Source: Planctomycetota bacterium
Lineage (GTDB): Bacteria > Planctomycetota > GCA-002687715 > DRQF01
Assembly (NCBI GenBank): GCA_024275615.1
Contig: JAJRYU010000691.1
Span: 1 to 9,415 of the forward strand
DNA: 9,415 nt
Direction of reading: 5' to 3'
Position numbers and translations under genes: made by a program
Part shown: positions 1 through 5,671 of the stretch, one piece after another
Position numbering within the stretch: position 1 is the first letter of the stretch
How the letters are laid out: each line of letters starts with the position of its first letter
Notes under the pieces: model-generated
The model's database searches: none
What the model was told of the DNA's origin: nothing
What the model saw: the letters and a program-made list of their open reading frames with translations, nothing else

Positions 1-161
1 ATCATTCCTGGCCGCAATCGTTTGCCGCCAGCAAAAAGGCTGTAGCGCATGGCTTCGTCAACAATGGCCGCTCGTGGCGGGCAGTCCGGCAAGATTCTTG
101 CCATCGCCTCCTCCACAGTTGCCTTGTGACCTTCAAGAAGTTCTTTTAGATGATCGCCCAC
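1..161 (-). CDS. ispA: Isoprenyl diphosphate synthase (farnesyl/geranylgeranyl diphosphate synthase family), N-terminal part only
   Basis: Only the first 53 codons are in the window; the gene runs off the left edge. The readable protein begins VGDHLKELLEGH and ends in YSLFAGGKRLRP-GM. That GGKRLRP stretch is the conserved N-terminal motif of trans-isoprenyl diphosphate synthases, whose Lys and Arg bind the isopentenyl diphosphate (family knowledge). The enzyme chain-elongates allylic diphosphates in the cytosol to make precursors of quinones and undecaprenyl carriers. The start is GTG at 161-159, chosen because GAGGA lies 8 nt upstream inside the end of xseB. The gap to the xseB stop is 4 nt, so the two are almost certainly co-transcribed; the xseB-ispA order is common in bacteria. 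Product length (C15 or C20) cannot be told from this fragment. The aspartate-rich motifs lie outside the window. Confidence 0.85.
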   Translation of the reverse strand, partial: MGDHLKELLEGHKATVEEAMARILPDCPPRAAIVDEAMRYSLFAGGKRLRPGM

Positions 162-165
162 CAGG

Positions 166-399
166 TTAGTCCTCAGCCTTTGAACGAGAAACTTCCAGGT
201 CAATGTGCTTGCCGGCAGCTGTCACTGCTTCGATTTTCTTTTCCATGGCGTTCAACATCCCCTGGGCATCTTGGTGCAGCTTAACGCCCTTTTGATAGTG
301 AGCGACAGCGTCTTCCAGGCTAAGTTCACCTTCCTCTAGGTCAGAGACGATCTTCTCGAGGTCAGCCATTTTTTGTTCAAAACCGATCTTCTTTGCCAT
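166..399 (-). CDS. xseB: Exonuclease VII small subunit
   Basis: A 77-residue acidic helical protein of the usual XseB size. The family pattern is clear: FEQKMADLEKIVSDLEEGEL at about residues 8-27, then SLEDAVAHYQKGVKLHQ and a heptad-like second helix (family knowledge: two helices that pack on the coiled-coil arms of XseA). XseB has no active site of its own; several copies bind each XseA to form the cytosolic single-strand exonuclease that degrades ssDNA from both ends. The start is ATG at 399-397, with GAGGAG 8 nt upstream; an in-frame TTG directly before it is too close to that site. It follows xseA by 19 nt and precedes ispA by 4 nt on the same strand, so the two exonuclease subunits are probably made from one transcript. 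TAA stop. Confidence 0.93.
   Translation of the reverse strand: MAKKIGFEQKMADLEKIVSDLEEGELSLEDAVAHYQKGVKLHQDAQGMLNAMEKKIEAVTAAGKHIDLEVSRSKAED
170..174 (-). promoter_or_regulatory. Shine-Dalgarno site of ispA, inside the 3' end of xseB
   Basis: GAGGA on the minus strand, 8 nt before the GTG at 161-159. It lies within the last codons of xseB and supports the GTG start over other in-frame codons. It implies translation of ispA by ribosomes arriving from, or loading at the end of, xseB. Confidence 0.6.
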
Positions 400-407
400 C
401 AAAACAA

Positions 408-413
408 CTCCTC
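408..413 (-). promoter_or_regulatory. Shine-Dalgarno site of xseB
   Basis: GAGGAG on the minus strand in the 19-nt gap after xseA, 8 nt before ATG 399-397. It decides for that ATG rather than the preceding in-frame TTG at 402-400, which would leave only 5 nt. Confidence 0.6.
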
Positions 414-418
414 TGTTC

Positions 419-1822
419 CTAGCCTTGAATGTCCGTCACTTGTGAATCCGCACCGCCCGTGGCAAAACGTGTTGTGATGATCTCCCCAGGCTCAAGCAAG
501 CTGGCGTCACGAATAATCGTGCCGTCTGCTCTTCGACTCAGGCTATATCCACGGTCAAGAACAGCCAAGGGTGACAAACCCATCAACAGCCGCCTTTGTT
601 GTTCCAATTCCAGCTGTGTGCATCGTAGCGTCTCTTGCAGGTGGGAATCCAGACGATCTCTGGTCAGATCGAGCTTTTCCTTGGCATGCTCCAAGCGTCG
701 GAGAAGACCGTGTCGCCCAGGGGATTCGCCGACCCCAGACAAGCGACGCGAAGCGCCTTGGAGTCGTTCCGCGCAGATGCGCGCGATGTTTCGGCCAATT
801 TCATCCAAACGTTGTTCGACTCGCCTCAGGTAGTTGAGTGGTTCCCGCAAAGCCCAACTGCGTGATAGTGAATTAAGATCTGCCCGCGCTCTGGCCACAC
901 GCGTCTTCATCAACCGTTGCATGCGCTGGGAACAATCGGCCAGTTTCGCCTCCAAGTCAAGGAGAACCGGCACAACAATTTCCGCTGCAGCCGTGGGTGT
1001 GAGCGCACGATGGTCCGCGACGAGATCTGCAAGAGTGACATCGGTCTCATGCCCGACTGCCGAAATGATCGGGATGTCAGCGCGAAAGATCGCTTCAACG
1101 ACTTCCGCTTCATTAAAAGCCCAAAGATCTTCGATGCTCCCGCCACCACGCCCGACGATCAAGACGTCACAATTCTTTTGAGCACAAAACTGATCGATAG
1201 CCTGGGCGATTTCGGTGGCGGCTCCCATGCCTTGAACTCGAACAGGTTTCAGAATGACATGGGCTCGAGCAAAACGCGACTGTATCGTCTGCAAGATATC
1301 GTGAATTGCAGCGCCAGCCGAAGAGGTCACAACACCGATCGTCTGTGGTAGGAAGGGCAGTTTCTTCTTGTGTTCTTGGTCAAACCAACCTCGCTCTTCA
1401 TAACGCGCCTTCAGTGCACGAAACTGCGCTTCGAGGTCGCCGGTTCCTTCAGCAATCATCGATGACGCTATGAGCTGGAAAGAACCTCTGGGTTCGTAGA
1501 GGCTCAGTCTGCCCGTGACAACCACAGCGACTCCGTCTTGAACATCAAAACTCAATCGGTTTCGTTGTGCTCGCCACATGACCATCGATATCTGCGATTT
1601 GTCGTCTTTGAGGTTGACATAGAGATGGCCACTGGCAGCAACGACAACATTGCTCAATTCCCCTCGAACAGCTATTTGGGAGAAATCCCGTTCCAGTTTT
1701 TGCCGAACCAAGGCCGTCACTTGAGATACGGTAAGAGACGCGCCGTCCTGGGGTTTTTGCAAGTCGCGTCCCTGACCAGCATTGGGGTCATAACCAAAAA
1801 CTGAGCGGCGTTTCCCGGCCAC
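419..1822 (-). CDS. xseA: Exonuclease VII large (catalytic) subunit
   Basis: 467 residues, a normal length for XseA. An OB-fold nucleic-acid-binding domain lies at about 31-125 (LTVSQVTALVRQKLERDF, then RGELSN and GHLYVNLKD). The catalytic domain follows, with TIGVVTSSAGAAIHDI at 161-176, VGRGGGSIEDLWAFNE at 223-238 and SAVGHETDVTLADLVADHRA at 254-273; these are the most conserved family segments and hold the catalytic Asp/His residues (family knowledge). A basic, helical stretch at about 290-415 is the coiled-coil arm that binds XseB, and LSPLAVLDRGYSLSRR near 416-431 is the typical C-terminal strand motif. The protein degrades ssDNA in repair and recombination. The start is GTG at 1822-1820, with GGGAG 9 nt upstream. 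The first 28 residues before the OB fold have no recognisable content. First gene of the minus-strand run xseA-xseB-ispA; a promoter should lie in the 128-nt divergent gap, but I see no strong -35/-10 pair there. Confidence 0.95.
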   Translation of the reverse strand: MAGKRRSVFGYDPNAGQGRDLQKPQDGASLTVSQVTALVRQKLERDFSQIAVRGELSNVVVAASGHLYVNLKDDKSQISMVMWRAQRNRLSFDVQDGVAVVVTGRLSLYEPRGSFQLIASSMIAEGTGDLEAQFRALKARYEERGWFDQEHKKKLPFLPQTIGVVTSSAGAAIHDILQTIQSRFARAHVILKPVRVQGMGAATEIAQAIDQFCAQKNCDVLIVGRGGGSIEDLWAFNEAEVVEAIFRADIPIISAVGHETDVTLADLVADHRALTPTAAAEIVVPVLLDLEAKLADCSQRMQRLMKTRVARARADLNSLSRSWALREPLNYLRRVEQRLDEIGRNIARICAERLQGASRRLSGVGESPGRHGLLRRLEHAKEKLDLTRDRLDSHLQETLRCTQLELEQQRRLLMGLSPLAVLDRGYSLSRRADGTIIRDASLLEPGEIITTRFATGGADSQVTDIQG

Positions 1823-1917
1823 GATTTTCTACTCCCGATCGATGGTTCAGATCTTACGCAAGAATAATTTCCCAAAGACTTGCAACGATAGAATAACAAA
1901 GCTCAGCAAAAGAGCCG

Positions 1918-1939
1918 ACCCAGGGCAAAGACCTTGGGT
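1918..1939 (+). promoter_or_regulatory. Hairpin in the ferredoxin leader, reaching its ribosome-binding region
   Basis: ACCCAGGG (1918-1925) can pair with CCTTGGGT (1932-1939): 8 bp with one G-U and a 6-nt loop CAAAGA. The right arm ends inside GGGTAGG (1936-1942), the only Shine-Dalgarno-like run before ATG 1951. If formed in the mRNA it would partly hide the ribosome site. There is no T-run after it on either strand, so it does not look like an intrinsic terminator. The pairing is seen directly; a regulatory role is inference. Confidence 0.35.
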
Positions 1940-1950
1940 AGGCTTGGTTG

Positions 1951-2121
1951 ATGTCTATTTCGATCCAAGAAGAATGCGTGAGCTGCGCTCTATGCGTCGC
2001 ACCTTGTCCTGAAGACTGTATCGTCGAAGAAGCCGATCAGTTCGTCATTGACCAGGAGCATTGTACATCGTGTGAAGACTGTATCTCGGTCTGTCCCTTG
2101 GCCTGTATCGTGGTCAATTGA
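1951..2121 (+). CDS. Small 2[4Fe-4S] ferredoxin, 56 aa
   Basis: The protein begins MSISIQEECVSCALC and ends CPLACIVVN. It has two CxxCxxCxxxCP motifs, at Cys 9/12/15/19 and Cys 38/41/44/48. This is the classic internally duplicated bacterial ferredoxin that holds two [4Fe-4S] clusters and carries low-potential electrons in the cytosol (family knowledge). Each half also has a further Cys four residues after the last ligand (C23 in CPEDC, C52 in CPLAC), which is seen in many relatives. The start is ATG; an in-frame stop at 1939-1941 leaves no room upstream except a TTG directly before it. GGGTAGG 8 nt before ATG is a mediocre ribosome site and is part of a hairpin. The gene is alone on its strand, divergent from xseA. 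Its TGA lies 8 bp inside the end of the convergent coiled-coil gene. No redox partner is adjacent, so its physiological partner is unknown. Confidence 0.9.
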   Translation: MSISIQEECVSCALCVAPCPEDCIVEEADQFVIDQEHCTSCEDCISVCPLACIVVN

Positions 2122-3526
2122 CAATGAAAAAGCCGTAATTTCGAGCCATCCACTTCTCTCCGTTTAAGCAATAGATCGTCACTCGGTAGCGGCCATTGTA
2201 GAAACTCGTCCAAGGTCCCATTGAGCCTTGTGGGCGTCTCTGCTGTACGTCGCCATCGCCAAAGTTGATTTCAACGATGTCCCCTCTTCCGGAAATCGTC
2301 ACATCGAGCTTTTTGGCCCTGACTTTCTTGATAACTCCTTGGCCCGTAGCTGATTCCGTAAGAACGACATCCTCAAGATGGTGCTTCCCAACCTTGCCAA
2401 TGCTCTCAAAACGATAGACACGGCTGCCCCGGTGATTTGCCATGAGTTCATTGAGGTCGTCAATGACTCTTTGGCTGGAGAGAGCCAAGGGGGGCGTCTC
2501 CTTTGGACTCTTCTCCGCAGCGGTCATGACGTCTCTGGCTTCTTTCGCGCCAATGACCCGTTTTTTTGTGGCGTCCTCTTCGTCTTGGCCAGCCATTCTC
2601 TCCGCACCTACTCGATTGAGTTTCGCAATCACCTCCATGCGCAAGTGATTCGCTTCCTCTCGAGCAGTTTCCAAACGCTTCAGAGTTGCTGCTTTTTCCC
2701 GTTCAACTTCTTTGACACGAGACGTCAACCGTTCGATTTCGGGCTTTGACTTGGCCTCCGCGCGGCGCAAACGATCCAATTCTCCGGACTCCGCTGTTGA
2801 GAGACCACGAGATTCCTTGAGGGAACGTTCAAGATCGTCATTGCGCGCTCTCAATTCACCTATCTCACTCTCAAGATTGCGGACCTGCCTCCGCCCATCG
2901 TCTGCCAATTTTCGCCAAGATTCTGCAGAGCTACCGATCTCGTCGAGTTTGGCGAAGCTAGCGTCCAGCAACGCTGAATTCTTGCGTTCCACTTCTTCGG
3001 AAATGTCGCTTATTTTGTCCGCGTCCCTCAGGTCCTTCCACCAAAACAACCCAACGATGGTGACAACAATGGCCAAACTGGCGCCAATAGCCCAAGTCAC
3101 GTTGCTGCGAGATCGTTTGCCCCTATCTTCGAGCTCGTCGAGCAGTTTCTGTTGCACTGACCGCACACCTTTGAAGGTGCTATTGAGAGAGTCTGTGGCA
3201 TTGACCATCATTTCGGCCTTGCCATCTTTCTTGAGAGTCTCATTGAGTTCCACTTGAGACTCGTGGACACCGCGAAGGATTTCCGCCTGCATCGCGAACG
3301 CTTGGGCAAGATCGCTCAACGGACCAGAGATCGCATTGGCCGCTTGACGGTCAACGGCACCGTTACGCATGTCGACGATGAGTTGAGCCATCTGCCCGGG
3401 CTCGAGTGAACCGTCCACCTCTTCTTCAGATTCAACGTCATCGTTCGGCGCAGCCTCATCAGGCCTTATCGATTTCTTCCGTCTGTATGGCGAATTGTCA
3501 GCGCTCCTTGGCGATCGTCGGCTCAT
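2114..3526 (-). CDS. Membrane-anchored coiled-coil protein of unknown function
   Basis: I do not recognise this family. About 470 residues. An N-terminal polar, probably disordered and charged part (1-45) is followed by a helical amphipathic region (45-135). A single membrane span sits at about 145-163 (NVTWAIGASLAIVVTIVG, then LFWW). A long heptad-like, Lys/Glu/Arg-rich coiled coil covers about 170-310, then a linker, and a C-terminal domain of about 110 residues rich in beta-type sequence (373-470: YRFESIGKVGKHHLEDVVL, then GPWTSFYNGRYRVTIYCLNG). RGKRSR just before the span suggests an N-in orientation, which would put the coiled coil and the C-terminal domain outside the cytoplasm. The start is ATG 3526-3524, because GAGGA ends 7 nt before it; ATG 3529 and TTG 3532 are too close. 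The gene follows the 231-aa gene by about 10 nt and is the last of the four-gene cluster. It converges on the ferredoxin gene with an 8-bp overlap. Confidence 0.85.
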   Translation of the reverse strand: MSRRSPRSADNSPYRRKKSIRPDEAAPNDDVESEEEVDGSLEPGQMAQLIVDMRNGAVDRQAANAISGPLSDLAQAFAMQAEILRGVHESQVELNETLKKDGKAEMMVNATDSLNSTFKGVRSVQQKLLDELEDRGKRSRSNVTWAIGASLAIVVTIVGLFWWKDLRDADKISDISEEVERKNSALLDASFAKLDEIGSSAESWRKLADDGRRQVRNLESEIGELRARNDDLERSLKESRGLSTAESGELDRLRRAEAKSKPEIERLTSRVKEVEREKAATLKRLETAREEANHLRMEVIAKLNRVGAERMAGQDEEDATKKRVIGAKEARDVMTAAEKSPKETPPLALSSQRVIDDLNELMANHRGSRVYRFESIGKVGKHHLEDVVLTESATGQGVIKKVRAKKLDVTISGRGDIVEINFGDGDVQQRRPQGSMGPWTSFYNGRYRVTIYCLNGEKWMARNYGFFIVN

Positions 3527-3533
3527 CATCAAG

Positions 3534-3538
3534 TCCTC
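3534..3538 (-). promoter_or_regulatory. Shine-Dalgarno site deciding among three tandem start codons
   Basis: GAGGA on the minus strand, overlapping the TGA of the upstream 231-aa gene. The downstream codons read TTG, ATG, ATG at 3532, 3529 and 3526. The distances are 1, 4 and 7 nt, so the third codon is the best supported start. Confidence 0.5.
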
Positions 3539-4232
3539 ATTTGGGGCTGGCTTGTGCTTGTTCTGCAGACGCTTCTTCCGTGGTGATCAATAACTCTTCT
3601 ACTCGCCCAGTAGGCGCCGAGATGAATTGTCGCAGATCGGCGCGTCTTGCTTTCGAGACGACAAAGATCACCTTGTGAGTCGGCGAAGATAGGGCCTTCA
3701 CCGTTTTCAGGTCTATGCCCGACGGCATGGCGATGATGAGGTCAACAAGCGCGTTGCTTTCCACCTCCTTGCGGCGAAAGCCCCCCAGTGCCGACAACAT
3801 CATCTTGTCACTCGCCGTCAATGTACTTTGATCATCTTTCGCAACAAGAGTGGCCAAAGCAGTGGTCTCAACAACATCGCCATTGGCTAAGACCATGGTG
3901 AATGCTGAATCTTCCTGGGCACTAAAAGGCAGTTTTGTCTTACTGTGATTGATGAGCCAAAGCCTAGCAAACTGCCAGGCTCCTGAACGCCCCAACATTC
4001 GATTAAGTTGCTCAGCATCAAATTGATCCTGAGCAGAATCGCCAAATACCGGGCGCAGCAAATACTCCGTGTCATCGTCCTTGGCATAAAATACATCGAC
4101 GAAGGCGTCGGTCTGCGGCAATTCAAGTGCTGGTTCGATGCCGTCATCCCCCCGGTGCCCGAGATACCAGACACCCACGCTCAAAGCAGCCAGAGTCGAA
4201 ACCAACAACAAAAGTATCATCCAAATGCGCAT
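3537..4232 (-). CDS. Single-pass membrane or secreted protein of unknown function, 231 aa
   Basis: I do not recognise this family. An uncleaved anchor or signal sequence is at residues 2-24 (MRIWMILLLLVSTLAALSVG). No lipobox or clear signal-peptidase site follows, so an anchor with the rest outside the cytoplasm is more likely. The body (38-220) is mixed alpha/beta, with LWLINHSKTKLPFSAQED and FTMVLANGDVVETTALATLV suggesting a beta-sandwich-like fold. KVIFVVSKARRADLRQF near 187-203 reads as a strand-helix, and the last 15 residues are a Glu/Ala/Gln/Ser-rich tail. Length and pattern match no enzyme that I know, and no conserved catalytic motif is visible. Its ATG overlaps the stop of the DUF2062 gene as TGATG, a sign of translational coupling, and no good ribosome site stands alone before it. 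The coiled-coil gene follows after about 10 nt, so the two anchored proteins are probably made together. Confidence 0.82.
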   Translation of the reverse strand: MRIWMILLLLVSTLAALSVGVWYLGHRGDDGIEPALELPQTDAFVDVFYAKDDDTEYLLRPVFGDSAQDQFDAEQLNRMLGRSGAWQFARLWLINHSKTKLPFSAQEDSAFTMVLANGDVVETTALATLVAKDDQSTLTASDKMMLSALGGFRRKEVESNALVDLIIAMPSGIDLKTVKALSSPTHKVIFVVSKARRADLRQFISAPTGRVEELLITTEEASAEQAQASPK

Positions 4233-4798
4233 CAGTTCGTCGCTGCCTCATCTGTCGGACGCCCACCAGGGTCGGTGCCTTCCGCCAAAATCCGCCTTTT
4301 TTCTTCCCGATTCTCAAAGTAGCGCCGGCAAAGGGGATAGGCCGGAATGGAAAAGACGGTAGCCACAAGAAGACTGCCGATCCAAAGGGGTTTGCCAAGC
4401 AGCTCAAAGAAACAAACGACCAAATTCCACCCCGTGTTGGCAGAGGCCGTATCCTTGAGTGCGGCATAGCTCGTCGGGGTCTCGCCAGACAAGAGAACTC
4501 CAATCCGGTAGTATACGTAGTACATCGGCAAAAACGTGACAGGATTAGATATCCAGGTCATGGCGACTCCGGCGATGCGATTGGCCTTGAAAAGCGTGCC
4601 CACGACAACAACCAGGGTCATCTGGATACCAACAGTGGGTGTCAAGCTAATCCACAAGCCGATGGTGATCCCTAAGGCCAAAGCATGAGGTGTGTCCTTG
4701 ACAGTCAGTACCGGCTTAATGAGTCGCAAGTAAACGTGCTGCCAAAGACGATTCTTGGACGCGGGGTCAGTCTCAGTTTCCAAAAGAGCGTTTGCCAT
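4232..4798 (-). CDS. DUF2062 family integral membrane protein
   Basis: 188 residues. It shows the DUF2062 pattern: an N-terminal amphipathic stretch, then DTPHALALGITIGLWISLTP at about 35-54, the conserved TVGIQ turn, and WISNPVTFLPMYYVYYRIG at 82-100. A third hydrophobic region is at about 125-153 (WNLVVCFFELLG, LLVATVFSIPAYPL). The tail from 157 is strongly charged and probably cytoplasmic. DUF2062 proteins sit in the inner membrane; their role is not settled, and some are fused or adjacent to glycosyltransferases and envelope genes (family knowledge). The start is ATG at 4798-4796, 18 nt after the HEAT-lipoprotein gene, with no strong ribosome site near. The stop overlaps the next ATG (TGATG). 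Position two in the four-gene cluster suggests an envelope-related job, but that is inference. Confidence 0.88.
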   Translation of the reverse strand: MANALLETETDPASKNRLWQHVYLRLIKPVLTVKDTPHALALGITIGLWISLTPTVGIQMTLVVVVGTLFKANRIAGVAMTWISNPVTFLPMYYVYYRIGVLLSGETPTSYAALKDTASANTGWNLVVCFFELLGKPLWIGSLLVATVFSIPAYPLCRRYFENREEKRRILAEGTDPGGRPTDEAATN

Positions 4799-4816
4799 GG
4801 GTAGACCGCGAGTTGC

Positions 4817-5572
4817 CTACCACTCCTTTCTCTTCTTCCCGTCTTTTCGAAACCACTTATTCCAGATATTGGCCCCTTTCAGTTCTTGCTTGGTCAACTT
4901 CTTTAGGGTTGACTCGAATGGATTATAGAGGGCCTCGTAGCGCGCTTTGTCAGTGGTTTTGGGAGTCGGCTTGTTGGCCGCGCTGGCAACCGAGGCGTAG
5001 CGCTTGAGCAAAGACTTGACAATCTCCTTGCGAATCTTGGTGCTACTTTCGTTGTAGTTCCCCAAGGCGTAGATTGCCGTCTTGATGATGTTGTTGTCTT
5101 TGTTGTTTAGGTACTTGAGGAATTCAGGAATCGTCTTCTCCTCACGGAGTTTACCGGCAGAATTCAAGTAACGCTGCTGAAGAGTGACTTCTTTCTTCGC
5201 TGCTTTCGCACCTTTCATCAATATCTTGATGGCGTCGCCACCGGTTTGACCGAGGCCAGAGATCGCGGCGTTCCGAACAGACCTGTCTTTGTTCTTGAGA
5301 CATTTCTTGATCTGCGCCACTGCCACACTCTTGAGCTTGGTAGTGCCGCCGTCATATTTGACAGATATCTTGTCGATCGAAGCCTTGCACTCTTCGACAT
5401 CTTTGTCTTTTAGGGCGCCAATCAAGTCGTCGATAGCCTCTTGTAAGGCTGCGATCGACTCTTCTGTCGGCTCCTGAGGCTTTTTCTTCTTCTCTTGGCA
5501 TCCCGCAAAAGCAACTGGGACCACCGCCATCGTCATCACCAACAAGACCAAAAGAAACTGAGAGATTTTCAT
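4817..5572 (-). CDS. HEAT-repeat lipoprotein, Lys-rich
   Basis: 251 residues. The signal peptide (MKISQFLLVLLVMTMAVVPV) ends in a lipobox AFAGC, so Cys25 should be lipidated and the mature protein anchored on the outer face of a membrane. Residues 26-33 are a Lys-rich linker. HEAT-like helical pairs are visible at about 80-123 (SVRNAAISGLGQTGGDAIKIL) and 147-192 (TIPEFLKYLNNKDNNIIKTA, with IYALGNY following). HEAT solenoids are protein-binding scaffolds (family knowledge). The protein ends in IWNKWFRKDGKKRKEW, a W..W motif with a basic tail. Lysine is far more frequent than in its neighbours, which favour arginine, while codons are not obviously different. The start is ATG with GAGGA 5 nt upstream. 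It is the first gene of the cluster, after a 99-nt gap that holds a 22-bp dyad. Its binding partner is unknown. Confidence 0.88.
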   Translation of the reverse strand: MKISQFLLVLLVMTMAVVPVAFAGCQEKKKKPQEPTEESIAALQEAIDDLIGALKDKDVEECKASIDKISVKYDGGTTKLKSVAVAQIKKCLKNKDRSVRNAAISGLGQTGGDAIKILMKGAKAAKKEVTLQQRYLNSAGKLREEKTIPEFLKYLNNKDNNIIKTAIYALGNYNESSTKIRKEIVKSLLKRYASVASAANKPTPKTTDKARYEALYNPFESTLKKLTKQELKGANIWNKWFRKDGKKRKEW

Positions 5573-5637
5573 CGTATTCCTCGCTAATCGGACAACCCGG
5601 TCACCGAATTGATCGGCCCAGGTTCCACGGACCAGAA

Positions 5638-5659
5638 TTGTTCAGATCTTTGTGAACAA
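5638..5659. repeat. 22-bp dyad symmetry, candidate operator before the HEAT-lipoprotein cluster
   Basis: TTGTTCA (5638-5644) and its exact reverse complement TGAACAA (5653-5659) are separated by 8 nt. It sits in the 99-nt gap between the end of pabC and the start of the lipoprotein gene, centred about 76 nt upstream of that start. No T-run follows on either strand, so it is a poor terminator. The arrangement GTTC...GAAC is the reverse of the GAAC-N4-GTTC LexA type. An operator or a weak RNA hairpin are both possible. Confidence 0.35.
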
Positions 5660-5671
5660 GTCCTCTCAATA

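Noticed and set aside
429..1351. Several plus-strand frames of 76-144 codons opposite xseA
   Set aside because: They lie wholly within the conserved OB-fold and catalytic coding of xseA and show no family similarity.
1889..1894. TAGAAT as -10 of the ferredoxin promoter
   Set aside because: No -35-like hexamer at 16-18 nt spacing; a single hexamer match is too weak to annotate.
2712..3257. 181-codon plus-strand frame opposite the coiled-coil gene
   Set aside because: Low-complexity Ser/Arg/Leu product that mirrors the Glu/Arg/Lys-rich codons of the minus-strand coiled coil; no family signal. The same holds for other long plus-strand frames inside the minus-strand genes.
4127..4675. 182-codon plus-strand frame opposite the DUF2062 gene
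   Set aside because: The minus strand carries a clear DUF2062 protein with membrane spans; the plus-strand product has no recognisable pattern or ribosome site.
4799..4822. GGTAG...CTACC inverted repeat just before the DUF2062 start
   Set aside because: Only 5 bp with a 12-nt loop; expected often by chance and partly made by the end codons of the lipoprotein gene.
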